Under the pieces are notes generated by a model. The model searched no databases. It saw nothing but the letters and a program-made list of their open reading frames with translations, and had not been told where the DNA came from. Both the position numbers and the translations under genes were made by a program. From Mauremys mutica (lineage: Eukaryota; Chordata; Testudines; Geoemydidae), in NCBI RefSeq assembly GCF_020497125.1, contig NC_059082.1, positions 51,358,524-51,422,523 of the forward strand: a stretch of DNA of 64,000 nt. The letters run 5' to 3'. Below, one piece after another: positions 11,239-23,064 of this stretch. Position 1 is the first letter of the stretch; each line of letters begins with the position of its first letter.

Positions 11239-11529
11239 CTAAGGGCTTGTCTACACTGCCAAGTTGTCAACAAAACTTTTGTCTTTCACGGGTACTTAAA
11301 AAAGCCTCTCCCCCCCGGAAAGAGAAAAGTTTTGCCGCGGCAAGTGGCAGCGTGAACGCGGCTTTTTTGGCAGAAGCGCTCTCCTGCCGACAAAACGAAC
11401 ACCACTCATGGGGCTGTAAGTATTTTGTTGGCGAAAGTGCTGACAAAGAGCATTTACACACACCGACATTTAGCGACAATGACACAACCTTGTCGTTAAA
11501 AGCTGCATGGTTTAGACAAGTCCCCAGGG
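11239..11529. mobile_element. Harbinger-type MITE A
   Basis: The left end GGGCTTGTCTACACTGCC and right end TTTAGACAAGTCCC are imperfect inverted repeats of the GGGCTTGTCTACAC class found on PIF/Harbinger MITEs in reptiles. A TAA precedes the left end. It directly abuts MITE B. Confidence 0.7.
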
Positions 11530-11702
11530 CTTGTCTACGCTACCGAAGTCGATGCAAGTTACGCTGCTCAGACATCCCCTGAGCTACGCAAGTTACATAA
11601 CTTAAAGCAGTTTCCACAACGCTCTCCCATCGGCATAGCACATTTTCACCAAACCACCGCACCAATGTGATCTACGCTGTAGTGTAGTGTAGAATTGCCT
11701 TA
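11530..11702. mobile_element. Harbinger-type MITE B, adjacent to A
   Basis: It starts GGGCTTGTCTACGCTACCG and ends in GTGTAGAATTGCCTTAAG, an eroded inverted version. Its left end shares the boundary with MITE A, giving a head-to-tail pair of related but not identical elements. Confidence 0.55.
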
Positions 11703-11763
11703 AGTGTACACATGCAACTACAAACTAATTGTTTGTTGTGGTGGTGATTTATGTAGTTTTCTA

Positions 11764-11880
11764 CAGCAGGTCCTCCATGTTATTAAAAAAAAAAAAGACA
11801 TAAAACAGCTCAACAGCTGTAAAAAGAAAAACCATCAAGTGCCATCCACATGATGGGTCTGGCACATGGCAGATCCATGG
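11764..11880. repeat. Duplicated 105-bp sequence, copy B
   Basis: This is a second occurrence of the sequence at 9724-9830, with an A12 tract and a small internal repeat (ACAGCTCAACAGCT) not present in copy A. Confidence 0.65.
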
Positions 11881-12950
11881 GATTTGTCAGCTCTAACTAC
11901 AAACACCTACCAATATTCAGCCAGTAAGAAGCCTTGACAAACTAAAATGCTTTGTGTCACTGTAGCAGTGACTCCTATTGGCAGGTTTCAGTGGGAAAGC
12001 ATTGCTTCAGAGGGGAAACTTGGTTTCAGCTGTGAATGATGCTGCAGGACAGAACCAATGCAGGAAGGAACACTGACACCAGCCTGAGGCCCTCTCCTAC
12101 ACTGTATCAGCAACACCATACCTCTTTGGGAGATAGAGATTTAAAGGGAAGAAAGAAACTCTGTCCATCACAAAGCGATTTGTCCTCAGCTGTGCAGATT
12201 CCTGGTTTCCCGATGAGCACTTAAGAGGCAAGTAGGTCACACAGAGAAGACAGAAGCTGCAAAGATGCCTTCCTCCCTCAAAAAGGAAAACACGTACTGC
12301 TAACAGCTTCTTTGAATCAAGTTCCCTGTATTAAGATTTTAAAGTAGTTGTTTAACCTTCTGTCCTGCCCTTATCTAAGCTAAGGCAATTTGCACCAATG
12401 CCAACCCCATCTAACACTGGTGCAGTGCATCTACACAGAGGCTTTTCCCTGGTGCATCTACATTGGCATGCACACACAGCAGCATAGACACACAGAGCTT
12501 TCAATTCTGTAACAGTTCTGCAGCAAGAAGTTTTCCACTCAGCATCCTATTTTACCCTCCCTTCCTGCCTTGTTCCATGACTCGCCACTGTCACTAGTAG
12601 CCTTTGATACGTAACCTTATCAAATGCCTTTTGCAAATTTAAGTACCTTCTTCCACTGAGTTTCTCTGATTTGACCTGGCAGGATTATCTTCACAGAACC
12701 ACAGAAGGGTAGCTAAAAATGACTTCAGTGCCCAATTCTCCATTGACTAGCCCCTAACAGACTCCTGCTTTTCCAGGCGGTCTCTCTCCAGCCCCTACAT
12801 GAGTTTCTAAGATTCACCCACAACAAACAGTGAGCTCTGTTCTATAGCTTTAAGGTTTCAGTCTTGGCTTTGGAGTTATATTGTCCTTTCCTCCCAAATC
12901 CAACGAGAGTTTAGGTTCTAGTGTCCGAATAAGACTGAACTATTTACATG
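11881..12950. other. Intronic sequence, no gene seen
   Basis: About 1.07 kb without a supported gene. Around 12370-12500 phrases such as CATCTACAC recall Harbinger MITEs, but no ends are clear. Confidence 0.45.
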
Positions 12951-13642
12951 TGTGACAAAGTTCCTCCTCTACCTTGGTGGGTCCTGCGCTTATTGGCAGA
13001 TTTGCTCGCCTCACAGATTCTCCCTATGGGTCGGGAAACAGCCCAGAGACCTTCTCCTCTGGTAGAAGCCACAGTCCAGGTCAATTCCTCCTTTGTTTGA
13101 TCAGGAGTTGGGAGGTTTGGGAGGAACCCGGGCCCACCCTCTACTCCGGGTTTCAGCCCAGGGCCCTGTGGACTGCAGCTGTCTAGAGTGCATCCTGGTA
13201 CAGTTGCGTGACAACTACAACTCCCTGGGCTACTTCCCCATGGCCTCCTCCCAACACCTTCTTTGTCCTGTGGTGAGGATCTTTCTTCTGGTGTCTGATA
13301 ACGCTTGTACTTCTCAGTCCTCCAGCAGTATGCCTACTCACTCTCAGCTTCTTGCATGCCTCTTGCTCCCAGTTCCTCTCACACACTTCCTCTCCTCTGG
13401 CTCCTTGGCTCCCCCTGGCCTGACTGGAGTGAGCCCTTTTATAGCATCAGAAGGGCCTTAATTAGAGTCAGGTGCTTAACAGTCTCACCTGACTCTTAGC
13501 AGGTTAACTGGAGTCAGGTGTTCTCATTAGCCTGGAGCAGCCCCTGCTCTGGGCACTCAGGGAACAGAAAACTGCTTATCTTGTGGCCAGTATGTCTCCC
13601 TTCTACTACTCTGCTGTTCCCAACTGGCCTGGGTCTATCACA
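12951..13642 (-). mobile_element. Solo LTR, 692 bp
   Basis: It begins TGTGACAAAGTTCC and ends TGGGTCTATCACA. A 4-bp duplication CATG (5 bp ACATG if the last A is shared) flanks it at 12946-12950 and 13642-13646. A minus-strand TATAAAAGGG near 13440 marks a core promoter, so the LTR reads leftwards. It is CT-rich, and the plus-strand open frame at 13093-13461 is incidental. Confidence 0.8.
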
Positions 13643-13764
13643 CATGCTTAATCCCTTGGATAAAACTTTCAGATTTATTTGATCCAGACCAGGTGCTGTG
13701 TCAGTGACGTGTACAGAGCTCTTTTGAACCACACCAGTATTCCAGTAATATCAATAACCATGAA

Positions 13765-14165
13765 GGCCCTTGTCTTCACAAGAGATTTGCTTGGACTTCA
13801 GCCATCAGCGAGCAGCACGGGTGCAAACCTGCATTGCAGGGAGAGTAAATCACTATGAGCCACACTTTGCACCAGTGCAGATTAAAACAGAAGTAAACTG
13901 CCTGGGTACAAACAGCAGCCTTGCCTGTTTACACTAGAGCAGGGGTCCCCAACGCAGTGCCCGCGGGCGCTATGGCGCCTGCAGGGGCATCTAAATGCGC
14001 CCGTGTCCTGGCCGGCGGTCGAGCATCTGCCAAAGCGCCGCCAAATTTCAGGGGCATTTTGGCGGATACTCGACTGCCGCCACGGTCCTAGAGGTTTGCA
14101 CTGATGCAGCTACACTGGTGGCTAGCTACCCCTGACAAATCCCCAGTGCAGATGAGACCTAGGTT
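13765..14165. mobile_element. Eroded Harbinger-like MITE, split
   Basis: Ends resembling AAGGCCCTTGTCTTCACAAG (left) and CCAGTGCAGATGAGACCTAG (right) bracket repeated 'ttgcaccagtgcag / tttgcactgatgcag' phrases. A second element (13940-14085) interrupts it. The exact ends are uncertain. Confidence 0.5.
13940..14085. mobile_element. hAT MITE fragment
   Basis: The left end CAGGGGTCCCCAACGC is typical of a GC-rich hAT MITE family. The right terminus is lost. Flanks CACTAGAG (13932-13939) and TCCTAGAG (14086-14093) look like a decayed 8-bp duplication. Confidence 0.6.
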
Positions 14166-14270
14166 CTCCTACCATTTTTGAAAAATTCATGCTTGACTTT
14201 AGCATTTTTCCACTCTCTCTGCATACAGAATATAAATACTGCAATTATTTGACAACTCTTTCATTTGTTC

Positions 14271-14345
14271 TGTGTTTGTACAGCACCTAGCACAACTGGG
14301 TCCAGGTCCATGACTAGGCTTCCTAAGCAATGTGGCAATAAGTAA
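14271..14345. repeat. Ancient amniote LINE/SINE 3' end
   Basis: The phrase GTACAGCACCTAGCACAACT followed by 'ggtccaggtccatgactaggc' and short ATAA units is the signature of an old element widespread in sauropsids. Too short to classify. Confidence 0.5.
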
Positions 14346-14599
14346 TAAATCCCACCAATTTAAGTTCTGTTCTCCCCACTTCAAGGGTTTCAACCTGCAC
14401 AATGCTGAGCACATACCTGTGGAGCGGGTCCAAGCCTGAGTCAAGTCAGGACTCAGGTTCAAACCCTATTGCTGCAGCATACACACAGCCCCACAGGACG
14501 CCTGCTTGGGCAATTTGCCAAAAGTATCCCACAAGCCGAGTTTATTTGCTCTCTGGGCAGTCAGGTTTTCCCACGCGTGCACCATGAACAAAAGGCTAG

Positions 14600-15003
14600 A
14601 GCAGCCACATTCTGGAATATGGGTGGTTGGACTCGGCCCAGCCCCAGAGCACCCACGGGGAAAAATTAGCGGATGCTCAGCACTCACCGACAGCCAAACT
14701 TTCCCGCCCACCTCCTCCCCCTTTACCCCCAAGCGCACCGCATCCCCACTCCTCTCCCTCCCTCCCTCACAGCACTTCCTGCACTCCACCCCCACCTAAC
14801 AGCTGTTTGGCAGCACTTAGGACTTTCCTGGAGGGAAGGGGAGGAGCAGGGACGTGGCGTGCTCAGGGGAGGAGGTGAAGGGGCGGGAACTTTGGGGAAG
14901 GGATGGAATGGGGGCAGGGCAAGGACGGTGCAAAGGCGGGAAGAGGCGGGCCGGGGTGGGGTCGAGCACCCACCGAGCAGAGGGGAAGTCGGCGCCTATG
15001 GCT
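14600..15003. repeat. GC-rich interspersed repeat
   Basis: The stretch from about 14640 (GAGCACCCACGGGGAAAAAT) to 15000 (GAAGTCGGCGCCTATGG) has the look of a high-copy turtle repeat with GGGTGCTCAGCAC-type subrepeats. Both strands carry low-complexity open frames (for example 14673-15017) with no family match. No clear target duplication. Confidence 0.5.
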
Positions 15004-15132
15004 GGGAAAATTCCTAAGTAACTTGGAGGTCACAAAATGAGTGTAGACACTCAAGCCCTAGGTTAACAAACCCAGGGACTGCTAACTCGTGTTCAACTAA
15101 TCCTAGGCATAAACTACAGTGCAGCAATGCAC

Positions 15133-15430
15133 TTTAAAGGCCAGAAAAGACCATTATGATCATCAAGTCTGACCTGCGAAACACCTTAGGCCAGAGAATT
15201 TCATCCACTAATTCCTGTGTCAAGCCCACAACTTCAACTAGCCATATAGTTTCTAGTGACAGCAAATCCATTGCTTTCCTAGGTAGGTTGTTCCAATGGC
15301 TAGTTATCACATTGTTAAAAATTTGCACATTATTTCTTGCCTGAATTTATCTAGCTTCAGACAGCTTGTGTTTATCCCAAGTTGTTTAGATCTTGTAAAC
15401 ATTGTCTCTTGTGATCATTTTATCTCCCTA
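15133..15430 (-). mobile_element. CR1 LINE fragment (old subfamily)
   Basis: The minus-strand sequence matches the 3' part of an old CR1 subfamily: GGCCAGAAAAGACCATTATG near the 3' end, then AATTGTTCCA-type and TTAAAAATTTGC phrases. The 183-residue plus-strand open frame starting at 15296 is antisense to it. The CR1 may extend leftwards of its 5' end to about 15900, but I cannot follow it. Confidence 0.75.
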
Positions 15431-16439
15431 CGTAGCCACATTAGTTCCTGTTGCCACTTCATCTTTTTTCTCCGACTTTACTGGAATTACGTTCCAGTAG
15501 GTGCTTACTTGACTATACCAGAAGTATTTTGCACTTTTCCACTGTGGATCTCCCAGGTCTTCCTGAGTTCATACAATTTTCTTGACACGTTTACATTAAC
15601 TCTATTCTTCCAAAGACCAATGTGTGTTATTTCTTTCATAAACTTATCAACATTTCAAACTATACAATATAAGGAGTCTAGATTTTCTCCAACTCCAACC
15701 TTATTCAACCTACTTGACTTATTTCCAATTATAAGTTGTTTTTTTAAAGTGACCTTACCTTGTTCACTCTTTGCTTCCTTATGCAACGTCAATCTAGCAG
15801 CATCTCAAACTAAGCTGTATTTCCGTGTCTTAGTTTTACTGTTATAATTTTCCCAGCTAGTCACTAAAAGTCAACATGGCCATTTCATTAAAAAGTCTCC
15901 TTTTCATGTAATACTTCCAAGGATTTTTCCTCATCCCAACAGACCATAGCAACACGTGAGACTATTATTGGAAGATCCAAGCTGAAGTATCTAGGCAATG
16001 CTCATAGGTCTGTAAAATCACCCTGCAAGAGTGGTCAACATAAAAGTACTCGGTGATTCTTAAAACTGTACTGCTGTTAATGGAGAATTACCAATGCACA
16101 TTTTTGGCCCATATGGTGAAAGGAACATTTCAAAATGTAGCAGAGTACATAACATTGCCAACTGCAACAACACCTTCTATAGAGGACCCATGAACAGGAA
16201 TGACTTCTAACTAATGGAGTCAACTTCACAGTGTTTCAAGAATGTCTTTGCTCTTTTGGATTTGTCTCATAAATGTAGACATTTTGGCTCTGTTCAGTAT
16301 GAGGCATATCTTGTCAGGGAAAATATATCAGTTTTGGACAAATTCTTTATACAAAGTGTAAAAGACTTTGCATCAGGGTACACAAATATAGAGGCTATTT
16401 AAAACTTTAAAAAATACAAATAAAGTAGATAGATAATTG
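15431..16439. other. Intronic sequence, possible CR1 remnant, no gene
   Basis: AT-rich sequence without a recognised gene. The first 400 bp may be decayed CR1. Confidence 0.4.
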
Positions 16440-16617
16440 GAGATATACCAATCTCCTAGAACTGGAAGGGACGTTGAAAGGTCATTGAGTCCAGCCCCCT
16501 GCCTTCACTAGCAGGACCAATTTTTGCCCCAGATCCCTAAGTGGCCCCCTCAAGGATTGAACTCACAACCCTGGGATTAGCAGGCCAATGCTCAAACCAC
16601 TGAGCTATCCCTCCCCT
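16440..16617 (-). repeat. tRNA-derived SINE (cryptodiran turtle type)
   Basis: Read on the minus strand from 16617, it starts GGGGAGGGATAGCTCAGTGG, which contains a Pol III A box (TAGCTCAGTGG). A B box GAGTTCAATCC follows about 45 nt on. The 3' half (CTGGACTCAATGACCTTTCA ... CCCTTCCAG) is CR1-like, the known basis for mobilisation of turtle Pol III SINEs by CR1. It is a SINE head, not a functional tRNA gene: there is no tRNA 3' half or acceptor closure. Confidence 0.9.
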
Positions 16618-16644
16618 AAATAAATAAATAAATAAATAAATAAA
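16618..16644. repeat. (AAAT)n microsatellite beside the SINE
   Basis: About six AAAT units immediately upstream of the SINE's 5' end. Confidence 0.9.
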
Positions 16645-16994
16645 AATCATGCTTAGCAACTTGCACCCACAGTCACAAAACTTAAGAAATACAGAGATGC
16701 AGGGGGAAATAAGCTAGCGATGAACCGGAATAAGAAAAAAAAATAGAATGCCACAGGAAGGCTAAAATGGTCTGCGCCATCTTCCCCAGCCCATTGTAGC
16801 AAGACTGGTCCCATTACTACTAAATTTATGGCTTCCCTGACAGTATTATGGAATCAATGCACTGTGGGATGACCAAAGGCAGCTTAGCTATGCCCCAAAA
16901 CAACACGCATACGGAGCAGACAATAAAGCTATTCTCTGGCCGTTAAAATCAGGGACCATATTTTGGCAGTGAGTGAGGGATAATGTGTGGGAAT

Positions 16995-18080
16995 TAGGGC
17001 TGCCGATTAATTGCAGTTAACTCATGCAACTAACTTTTTAAAAGTAATTGCAATTAATGGCAATAGAATACCAATTGAAATTTATTAAATATTTTTGGAT
17101 TTTTTCTACATTTTCAATTATACTGATTTCAATTATAACAGAATACAAAGTGTACATTGCTCACTTTATTTTTCATAACAAATATTTGCACTATAAAAAT
17201 GATAAACAAAAGAAACAGTATTTTTCAATTCACCTCATACAAGTACTGTAGTGCAATCTATTGTGAAAGTGCAACTTACAAATATAGGGTTGTTTTTTTT
17301 TGTTACGTAACTGCATTCAAAAATAAAACAATGTAAAACTTTAGAGCCTACAAGTCCATTCAGTCCTATTTCTTGTTCAGGCAATCGCAAAAACAAACAA
17401 GTTTGTTTACATTTGCAGGAGATAATGCTGCCTGCTTCTTGTTCTCAATGTCACCTGAAAGTGAGAACAGGCATTCACATGGCACTCTTGCAGCCATTGT
17501 CGCAAGGTATTTACATGCCAGATGTGCTAAAGATTCATATGTCCCCTCATGCTTCATCCACCATTTCAGAGGACATGCTTCCATGCTGACAACGCTCATT
17601 AAAAAAAATAAGGTATTAATTAAATTTTTGACTGAAATCCTTGGGAAAGAGTTGTGTCTCCGGCTCTGTTTTACCCACATTCTGCCATACATTTCATGTT
17701 ATAGCAGTCTTGGATGATGACTCAGCACATGTTCTTCATTTTAAGAATACTTTCGCTGAATATTTGACAAAACACGAAGAAGGTACCAAAGTGAGATTTC
17801 TAAAAATAGCTACAGCACTCTTCCCAAGATTTAAGAATCTGAAGTGCCTTCCAAAATCTGAGAAGGACGAGGTGTGAAGCATGCTTTTAGAACTCCTAAA
17901 AGAGCAACACTCTGAAGCAGAAACTACAAAAAAAGAAAATCAAATTTCTGCTGATGGCATCTGACTCAGATGATGATAATGAGCATGCAGCGGTCTGCAC
18001 CGCTTTGGATCGTTGTCAAGTTGAACCCACCATCAGCATGGACGCATGTCCTCTGGAATGGTGGTTGAAGCATGAAGGAT
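16995..18080 (+). mobile_element. Fold-back hAT transposon, copy 2, right arm lost
   Basis: It begins TAGGGCTGCCGATTAATTGC and has the same left arm as copies 1 and 3, including a minus-strand hATC segment (17366-17692). The unique middle then reads on the plus strand. It breaks off after GGTTGAAGCATGAAGG at about 18077, where CR1 sequence starts, so the right inverted arm is missing. Confidence 0.85.
17641..18075 (+). pseudogene. hAT transposase fragment, plus strand
   Basis: The frame reads FLKIATALFPRFKNLKCL, SEKDEV and, after a stop at 17875, continues out of frame through the acidic DSDDDNEHA region to LEWW. It is the same transposase part as at 7830-8678 (inverted there). Missing the N-terminal zinc finger and catalytic core, plus at least one stop and frameshift: inactive. 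Confidence 0.75.
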
Positions 18081-18245
18081 CATGCCCTTAATCATTTTTG
18101 TTGCCCTTTTCTGAACTTTTTACCTATTCCAATACATCTTTTTTGAGATGGGGCGACCACATCTGCATGCAGTATTCAAGATGTGGGGGTACTTATAGAG
18201 AGGCAATATATGATATTTTCTGCCTTATTATCTATCCCTTACTTA
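18080..18245 (-). mobile_element. CR1 LINE fragment
   Basis: Minus-strand CR1 reverse-transcriptase tail (ATCATTTTTGTTGCCC, GGGGCGACCACATCTG, AGAGGCAATATATGATATTT). It truncates hAT copy 2 and so is probably younger, unless a deletion joined them. Confidence 0.8.
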
Positions 18246-19983
18246 CAGAAACTGGAAGAAGGTAATTTAAATAAGTGAATGTGTCTTAAATAAATCCTTG
18301 CAGACAAAAAATGATGTAGAGAACTAAACAATCCTGTCTGTTTCACACTGTCAAACAGGGGCTTGAGATAGAAGCCAACTGTTTTTAACAATAATTCTAC
18401 CAAATTCTTGCAAAATTCAGAGGGAAAATGTAGCAGTTTTTCAGTAATCTGTAACAATATTTGTCAACAGAAAGGGTGACTGGGTCCTGGAGAAAGAGTG
18501 ACTGGGTCCTGTATAAAGAAAAGGGGCTAGTCATATGACCCAAGGACCACTGAGATCACAAAACAAGCTAAAAGACTCTGCAATGGAAGAAAGAAACCAC
18601 CATTGAAGTTCTGGAACTTTTCCCAATGGCAGAAAGGAGGCAGTTCAGACTATAACAATGTCTATTTTTAAATAAAATAATAAAATTTAAAAAGGCTGAA
18701 AGATCTGCACTTTCCTTTGAGGACTGTCTCTATCGTGGGTCGGCAAGCAGGCATTTTAAGGCTGTCACGTTCTCTAGCATGAGTCAAATGCAAAACAATG
18801 TAGTAAGTTCTACCTGAGTTTGTAGGCAGCCTGGAACAACATTTGCAAGTTGTCCCATTTACCACACTGGCATGTTCATTTTAAAATAATGACCTTGGAT
18901 ATTTTAAACATCAACATTGTTAACTAGGTCTCTGTTGATCAAAGCATGTAAGAAAGGAGGGGGGAAATCTTATAAAGAACTGCATAATTTTTTGTGACTG
19001 TAATTTCATTTTAATGATGTGTGTATAACTCTTGGGAGTGTACTAGCACTTCTCTCCCCCAGTCTGACTTCTGGAGTCAGCACACAAGAATGAAGAACTT
19101 GTTAAGGAGAAGACAATCCAGGGGAGACTCTCAACCTGTCTGCCTCCACTAATGCATCAAGCAGCAGAAGTCTGATATTCTGAAGTCTCAATAATATTCT
19201 GGGAACCAAAGGCTGTCGACACATGCCTATGTTCTACTCCAGCCCTGCCGACCATGCATGTATCTAAGTGCCATTGAAAGGAAGCAAATTCTGAGCAGAG
19301 AACGTGATCATCTTCTGAACAGCTGCACAATCTACTGCAAGCAGCATCTCATTTTGGTGTCAAGTAGCTGAAGCTTGATTTGTGGGTGAAGTTACTTCCT
19401 GGGCATATTTTGGGAGAGTACCGTTGCTTCCCCATTGCCCTTCAATTCAAGCCCTGCCATTTTTGGTTATCAATCTTAGGAGATATGCACAGGCACCCAG
19501 GACTCAAAAGAACAGGTGAGGAAACTAGAGTATCATTGTTGAACCAGGACCTACTGGATCCCAGACTACCTCCAGCACATGTGTCTTTCAATCCTCTCAC
19601 ACCATATTATTTTCATCTCTTCCTTTCTCTCTTCTGGCTTCCGTCCAATCAGCTCCATGAACAATTGCATTGCCCAGCATAAGAAGGTTTAGAGAGAGAG
19701 AGAGAGAGAGAGAGAACGAACCAACCTAATACCACCAAGATAATCTACCCAGATAAATGGCCCAGAGATGCACCCGTTATTAGTGGCCGACCTGCCTTCA
19801 AGGACTCTCATGAACTTCAATGACAAACCCACATTGCCCTTCTGTCTTTATTTTTTTATTATTATTATTATTATTATTTCTCTAGTGAGAGTCTTCTGCA
19901 GAAATAATTCTAACCTCTGATTGAGAAACACAACCAGAATCAAGATGAACCTTTTCCTTTCTTTACAGAGAAAAGGCGGTTTC
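18246..19983. other. Intronic sequence with simple repeats
   Basis: No gene recognised. It contains two copies of AGTGACTGGGTCCTG (18476-18515), an (AG)n run at about 19691-19715 and an (ATT)n run at about 19853-19880. Confidence 0.5.
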
Positions 19984-21245
19984 ATAGAATCATAGGACTG
20001 GAAGGGATCTTGAGAGGTCATCTAGTCCAGTCCCCTGCACTCATGGAAGGACTAAGTATTATCTGGACCATCCCTGACAGGTGTTTGTATAACCTGCTCT
20101 TAAAAACCTCCAATATTGGAAATTCCACAATCTTCCTGGGCAATTTATTCCAGTGCTTAACCATCGTGATACGAAGTTTTTCCTAATGTCCAACCTAAAC
20201 CTCCCTTTCTGTAATTTAAGCCCATTGCTTCTTGTCCTAACCTCAGAGGTAAAAGAGAACAATTTTTCTCCCTCCTCCTTGTAACAACCTTTTATGTACT
20301 TGAAAACTGTTATCATATCCCATCTCAGTCTTCTCTTCTCCAGACTAAACAAACCCGAATTTTTCCAATCTTCCCTCACAGGTCATGTTTTCTAGACCTT
20401 TAACCATTTTTGTTGCTCTCCTCTGGGTTCTCTCCAATTTGTCCACATTTGTCCTGAAATGTGGCCCCCAGAATGCGACAATACTCCAATTGAGGCCTAG
20501 TCAGCCTGGAGTAGAGCAGAAGATTTACTTCTAGTATCTTGCTTACAACACTCCTGCTAATACATTCCAGAATGATGTTCGCTTTTTTTTTGCAAGTGTT
20601 ACACTGTTGACTCATACCTAGCTTGTGATCCACTATGACTAAGGCTATGATTTTGTCATGGAGGTCATGGAATCTGTGATCAAAGACCTCAGTGACTTCA
20701 GCCCTGAGGGCTGAGAGCTGCAGAGTCCCCCCACTGGCAGGGAGCTGTGAGATAACCCCGTCGCCTGAGGCAGCAGGACCCCCAGGCTCTGAGCCACAAT
20801 GCGTGGCAGGGGGCTCCTTGCCACTGCGGCGGGGCAGGGGGATTCCCGCAGCTCTCAGCCCCTTCCCATTTTATCATGCATATTTTTAGTAAAAGTCAGA
20901 GACAGGTCACGGGCTCCTGTGAAGTTTTCTTTATTGCCCATGACCTGTCTGTGACTTTTACTAAAAATATCCATGACAAAATCTTAGCCTGAACTATAAA
21001 CCCCCAGATCCCTTTCTGCAGTACTCCTTCCTAGGCAGTTATTTCCCATTTTATGTGTGCGCAAGTGACTGTTCCTTCCTAAGTGGAGTATTTTGCATTT
21101 GTCCATATTGAATTTCATCCTGTTTACTTCAGACTAGTTTTTCAGTTTATCCAGATCATTTTGAATTTTAGTCCTATCCTCCAAAGCACTTGCAACCCCT
21201 CCCAGCTTGGTATGCTCCATAACCTTTATAAGTGTTCTCTCTGCC
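19984..21245 (-). mobile_element. Old CR1 LINE, split by a MITE
   Basis: The 3' end is at 19984 (TCATAGAATCATAGGACTGG on the plus strand). The minus strand reads through [38 protein letters not shown] and, further upstream, SRLTRPQLEYCRIL, all reverse-transcriptase C-terminal landmarks. A MITE (20637-20992) interrupts it, and the LINE resumes at 20998 with CCCCCAGATCCCTTTCTGCA. Frames are broken. Confidence 0.85.
20637..20992. mobile_element. DNA transposon-derived MITE inside CR1
   Basis: Inverted ends CTAAGGCTATGATTTTGTCA and, from the right, CAGGCTAAGATTTTGTCATG. The element sits precisely in CR1 sequence (ACTAT on both sides, 20632-20636 and 20993-20997). The right half is itself palindromic around AAAGTCACAGACAGGTCA-type arms. 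Superfamily uncertain. Confidence 0.7.
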
Positions 21246-23064
21246 ATTATCTAAATCATTGATGTTTGATAGAAGCAAATTGCTCCAATCAGTAATCAAC
21301 CCTCTGAAGGACTATAAGGCTTGAAACCACTGAAAATAAATAATTGTTCAATCCTCAGACTCATTAAGAAACATCCCGTGCCTGCTTTGAGTCTCTTCTT
21401 ATGCTTCTATGCTTAATAAAAATTTAAAGGAATTTGTTGTGTATTTGCTATAGTGAATAAGCAAAACTAAGCTCTCTGTAGTTGCAAAACCTCAGTCCAA
21501 ACCATATTTTAAATTGTTTAATGTTGTCACATTAAGAAAGGTCTACACATTTCTGGGCCTGCTACTTCTATCCAATTAGAAAACACAACACCAGGGCACT
21601 GAATTATTGAAGAGAAACATTAGCCAGGGCTCTGTTAACGCACACTCTTTTCAGATAGCAATTTCTCAGATTAATGGCTCTTTGCTTTCTTTGCTACCTC
21701 TTCAGAATTCAAGAGCAGTTCTTCTTACAGAGCTGCATCACACCAAGCCTTCAAGCTATATAGTCTGCAGTGAACTGTAAATATTTAGGATTTGAAACTC
21801 TCAAGGGAAAAACCAATGATGTCACTCAGTGTTGAATGGCTATAAAGCCAACAAGCAATTTAAGCAGTGACCATAAGTCACTCCCACCTTCGAGGGTTAT
21901 TAAATGTATTCATGGAACCAGACCTTTCCGAAAGGAGTTTCAGTAAAAAAACAGACTTCTTTCACACTTGTGGTTGTGTTGCTCTAAAACAGTGATACTC
22001 AGACTGAGGCTTCTGAGCCGCAAGTGGCTCTTTAAATGAGTCTCCGGCAGCTCTTTGCAGCACATGATACTAAAGCATTGTGTGATTTAATTATTAACCA
22101 ATCAGGATGCTTGTACTATGTTATTAAGTTAAGTTAATAACTTAGTGCAAGTTATTTGCTGTAAGAACTGCATTATATTTTATACACAGACAATTACTAT
22201 AGTAAATGAAACAATTAATTGACACCACTGTGGCTCTAAAATATGCTTAATCTGCACTGCTGTCAGTGTAGCTCACTGACAACACATGAAAGTAAGCAGC
22301 AGGTGAGCAGCAATAGAATTTACTCTCTACACCAGAATAAGTAATGATGTTGGATCAGTTATGGAGGAAAATACATATACAAAATTCAGTGCAGAATATA
22401 TCAATACCCCTTCTCAACATTTTAAAGATTAAAACAGAAAATGTACTCTAAAAGGGCTGAAAACAATCATTTCATGTTCTGCTCATAATATCCAGTTTCC
22501 CCAATGAGGACTGCTAAAATACTGTTTTCATACAGGTAACAGCTAAATAGCATTCCTTCATACATTCTTTTCTGAAGACATCCTCATGTCTGAAGGATCA
22601 TTTTGTGGAAGATTCATTGGAGATTATTTATATAACACTATAGGCATGCATGGCATTTTACTGACAAACATGACATGACCTTGCCCTTAGCAGTTTACAA
22701 TACAAGTTGGCTAGAATACTGAAAATGGTATTATATGACAAAAATTACAAACAGTAAAAGATCAGAAGAATCTTATTACATCTGCTTTTTGTTAGACATT
22801 ATCTACACATGCTATGTTCACTGGTGGTTAGAGTAAAAATTAGCGCATTTGCATCAGAATTAGCAATTTAGAAGGTTCTACATCCTAAACCAGAATTAGC
22901 CACGCACTGCAAGCACTCGATTAAAATCACTTGACTATGTGCCTCTATTGACCAACCCCATGGGAAAATTGCAAGATTCAAAATATACTAAATCCAAAGC
23001 GAGTTTTCCTAACTAAACTTACACTAATTTCAGCAAACATTTATGAAAACCCACTTCTGATTAG
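21246..23064. other. Intronic sequence with one MITE remnant
   Basis: No gene. At about 21988-22245, CAGTGATACTCAGACTGAGG ... GTGGCTCT is a known type of hAT-like MITE with its right end missing. The remainder is AT-rich and unassigned. Confidence 0.55.

Noticed and set aside
15296..15847. 183-residue plus-strand open frame
   Set aside because: It lies antisense to an old CR1 fragment in an AT-rich area; the translation is low-complexity and hydrophobic without family features.
16600..16617. Possible tRNA gene
   Set aside because: A and B boxes are present but the tRNA 3' half and acceptor closure are absent and the body continues into CR1-like sequence; it is a SINE head.
17366..17692. Possible domesticated hAT (ZBED-like) host gene
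   Set aside because: The hATC frames are present in inverted duplicate within three broken transposon copies with their own target duplications; none forms a complete gene.
20059..20379. Minus-strand 106-residue frame as an independent gene
   Set aside because: It is the C-terminal reverse-transcriptase region of an old CR1 ([18 protein letters not shown]), broken downstream.
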